In this document: positions 63,213 to 64,000 of the stretch, one piece after another
How positions within the stretch are numbered: the first letter of the stretch is position 1
Layout of the letters: the number at the start of each line of letters is the position of its first letter
Source of the DNA: Nocardioides sp. Kera G14
Lineage (GTDB): Bacteria; Actinomycetota; Actinomycetes; Propionibacteriales; Nocardioidaceae
Direction of reading: 5' to 3'
Assembly (NCBI RefSeq): GCF_020715565.1
Contig: NZ_CP085839.1
Coordinates: forward strand, 1,550,001-1,614,000
DNA: 64,000 nt
Position numbers and translations under genes: made by a program
The notes under the pieces: generated by a model
What the model saw: the letters and a program-made list of their open reading frames with translations, nothing else
Databases searched by the model: none
Told to the model about the DNA's origin: nothing

Positions 63213-64000
63213 ATGCCGGAGACGCTGCCGATCGCGTTCGTCGTGCCGCTCCAGGGGCCGACCGGCATCTACGGTCCCTCGTGCCTGGCCTGCGGCGAGC
63301 TCGCGGTCGAACAGCTCAATTCCGCGTCCGGGATCCTGGGGAAGCGGGTCGAGCTCGTCGTCGTCGACGGCGGGCGCGAGCCCGACGTCGTCGCCGCCGA
63401 GGTCGGCGCGCTGGTCGACTCGGGGCGCGTCCACGCCGTCGCCGGCTGGCACATCTCGGCGGTGCGGCAGGCGATCACACGGCGGATCGGCGGAAAGGTC
63501 GTCTACGCCTACGCGGCGATGCACGAGGGCCGCGACGACACCCCCGGTGTCTTCATGCTCGGGGAACGGCCGATCAATCAACTGCTCCCGGCGGCGCACT
63601 GGATGCGCGAGCAGCTCGGCGTGGGACGCTGGGCCGTCGTCGGCAACGACTACGTCTTCCCGCGGGTCACCGGCGCGACCGCGAGGGTCGCCCTCCAGGA
63701 CGGCCCGTCCAGCGTGGTGAGCGAGACCTACGTCCCGCTCGGCACCACGAACTTCTCGCGGGTGCTCACCGAGCTCGATTCCGCCGGCGCCGACGGCGTC
63801 ATCATGCTGCTGATGGGCCAGGACGCCGTGCACTTCAACCGGCAGTTCTCCCGCTTCGGGCTCTCCGACCGCCTGGCCCGCCTCAGTCCCGCTGTCGAGG
63901 AGAACACCCTGCTCGGCGGTGGTGCCGGCGCCCACGAGAACCTCTACGCCGCCGCGGCCTACTTCGACGGTCTCGACACGGTCGAGAGCAGCGCGCTGTC
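63213..64000 (+). CDS. AmiC/UrtA-type receptor, cytosolic (3' partial)
   Basis: At least 262 residues, cut by the window end. Periplasmic-binding-protein type 1 fold of the Leu/Ile/Val-amide group: IAFVVPLQGPTGIYGPSCLACGELAVEQLN, ILGKRVELVVVDGG, VHAVAGWHISAVRQAI, then MLGERPINQLLPAAHWMREQLG. It starts MPETLPIAF with no signal peptide, so it is probably cytosolic, like AmiC of Pseudomonas, which controls an antiterminator. GGGGAGG 5 nt before the ATG. Divergent from marR. Confidence 0.85.
   Translation, partial: MPETLPIAFVVPLQGPTGIYGPSCLACGELAVEQLNSASGILGKRVELVVVDGGREPDVVAAEVGALVDSGRVHAVAGWHISAVRQAITRRIGGKVVYAYAAMHEGRDDTPGVFMLGERPINQLLPAAHWMREQLGVGRWAVVGNDYVFPRVTGATARVALQDGPSSVVSETYVPLGTTNFSRVLTELDSAGADGVIMLLMGQDAVHFNRQFSRFGLSDRLARLSPAVEENTLLGGGAGAHENLYAAAAYFDGLDTVESSAL

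Overview
The window is a high-GC (about 70%) chromosomal segment from an actinomycete. It encodes a complete Pup-proteasome system (arc, dop, pup, prcB, prcA, pafA, pafB, pafC), the mycothiol ligase mshC, and many small actinobacterial families (DUF3090, SCO1664-like, DUF5703, PAC2, DUF3556). Gene content and order resemble Nocardioides-type Propionibacteriales; that placement is inference, since no rRNA is present. No phage, insertion sequence, CRISPR array or integrase was seen. One tRNA gene (Leu, GAG) is present.

Layout. 1-4.7 kb: two adjacent acyl-CoA dehydrogenases, a nucleoside-phosphorylase-like protein, a LysR-type effector domain without HTH, and small unknowns. 4.7-14.2 kb: a probable regulated surface-polysaccharide locus. 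An operon runs solute-binding lipoprotein, histidine kinase, membrane protein with degenerate GGDEF, processive GT2 synthase, lipoprotein. Facing it are an OmpR-type response regulator and a GH6 glucanase lipoprotein, followed by a secreted carboxypeptidase-regulatory-like protein and a HAD phosphatase. 14.3-23 kb: tRNA-Leu, M20 hydrolase, DUF5703, aldo/keto reductase, uppP, corA, then histidine phosphatase, DUF3090, kinase-like protein and mshC, and a PAC2 protein. 23-32.7 kb: metH, a DUF3556 membrane protein behind a CRP-like palindrome, an amidohydrolase, a PucR regulator and a Tyr/dual-specificity phosphatase. 32.7-36.9 kb: a lipoprotein, an atypical NRAMP transporter and a PRC-barrel-like protein, then UspA, GAF-ANTAR and STAS signalling proteins. 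37.2-41.1 kb: a giant secreted GH106-like glycosidase with visibly lower GC. 41.2-47.1 kb: a HAD hydrolase that apparently starts at CTG, an SNF2 helicase, a RecB-like nuclease, a site-2 protease and trmI. 47.2-62.6 kb: arc, a MscS-type channel, dop, pup, prcB, prcA, pafA, an FKBP lipoprotein, pafB, pafC, tatA, tatC, a diacylglycerol-kinase-like protein and a Ski2-like helicase. 62.6-64 kb: a MarR regulator diverging from a cytosolic amide/branched-amino-acid receptor cut by the window end.

A recurrent regulatory feature is a TANNNT hexamer 6-9 nt before the start codon with little or no ribosome-binding site. This is the signature of leaderless actinobacterial mRNAs. I used it to choose several starts (corA, the phosphatase near 32 kb, the FKBP lipoprotein). 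The most interesting observations are: the kinase/degenerate-GGDEF/GT2/GH6 locus; the two face-to-face promoters of metH and the PAC2 gene sharing their -10 bases; the perfect TGTGA-N6-TCACA site against the DUF3556 promoter; the apparent CTG start of the HAD gene; the NRAMP homologue lacking the canonical metal motifs; and the MscS gene inserted between arc and dop behind a hairpin.
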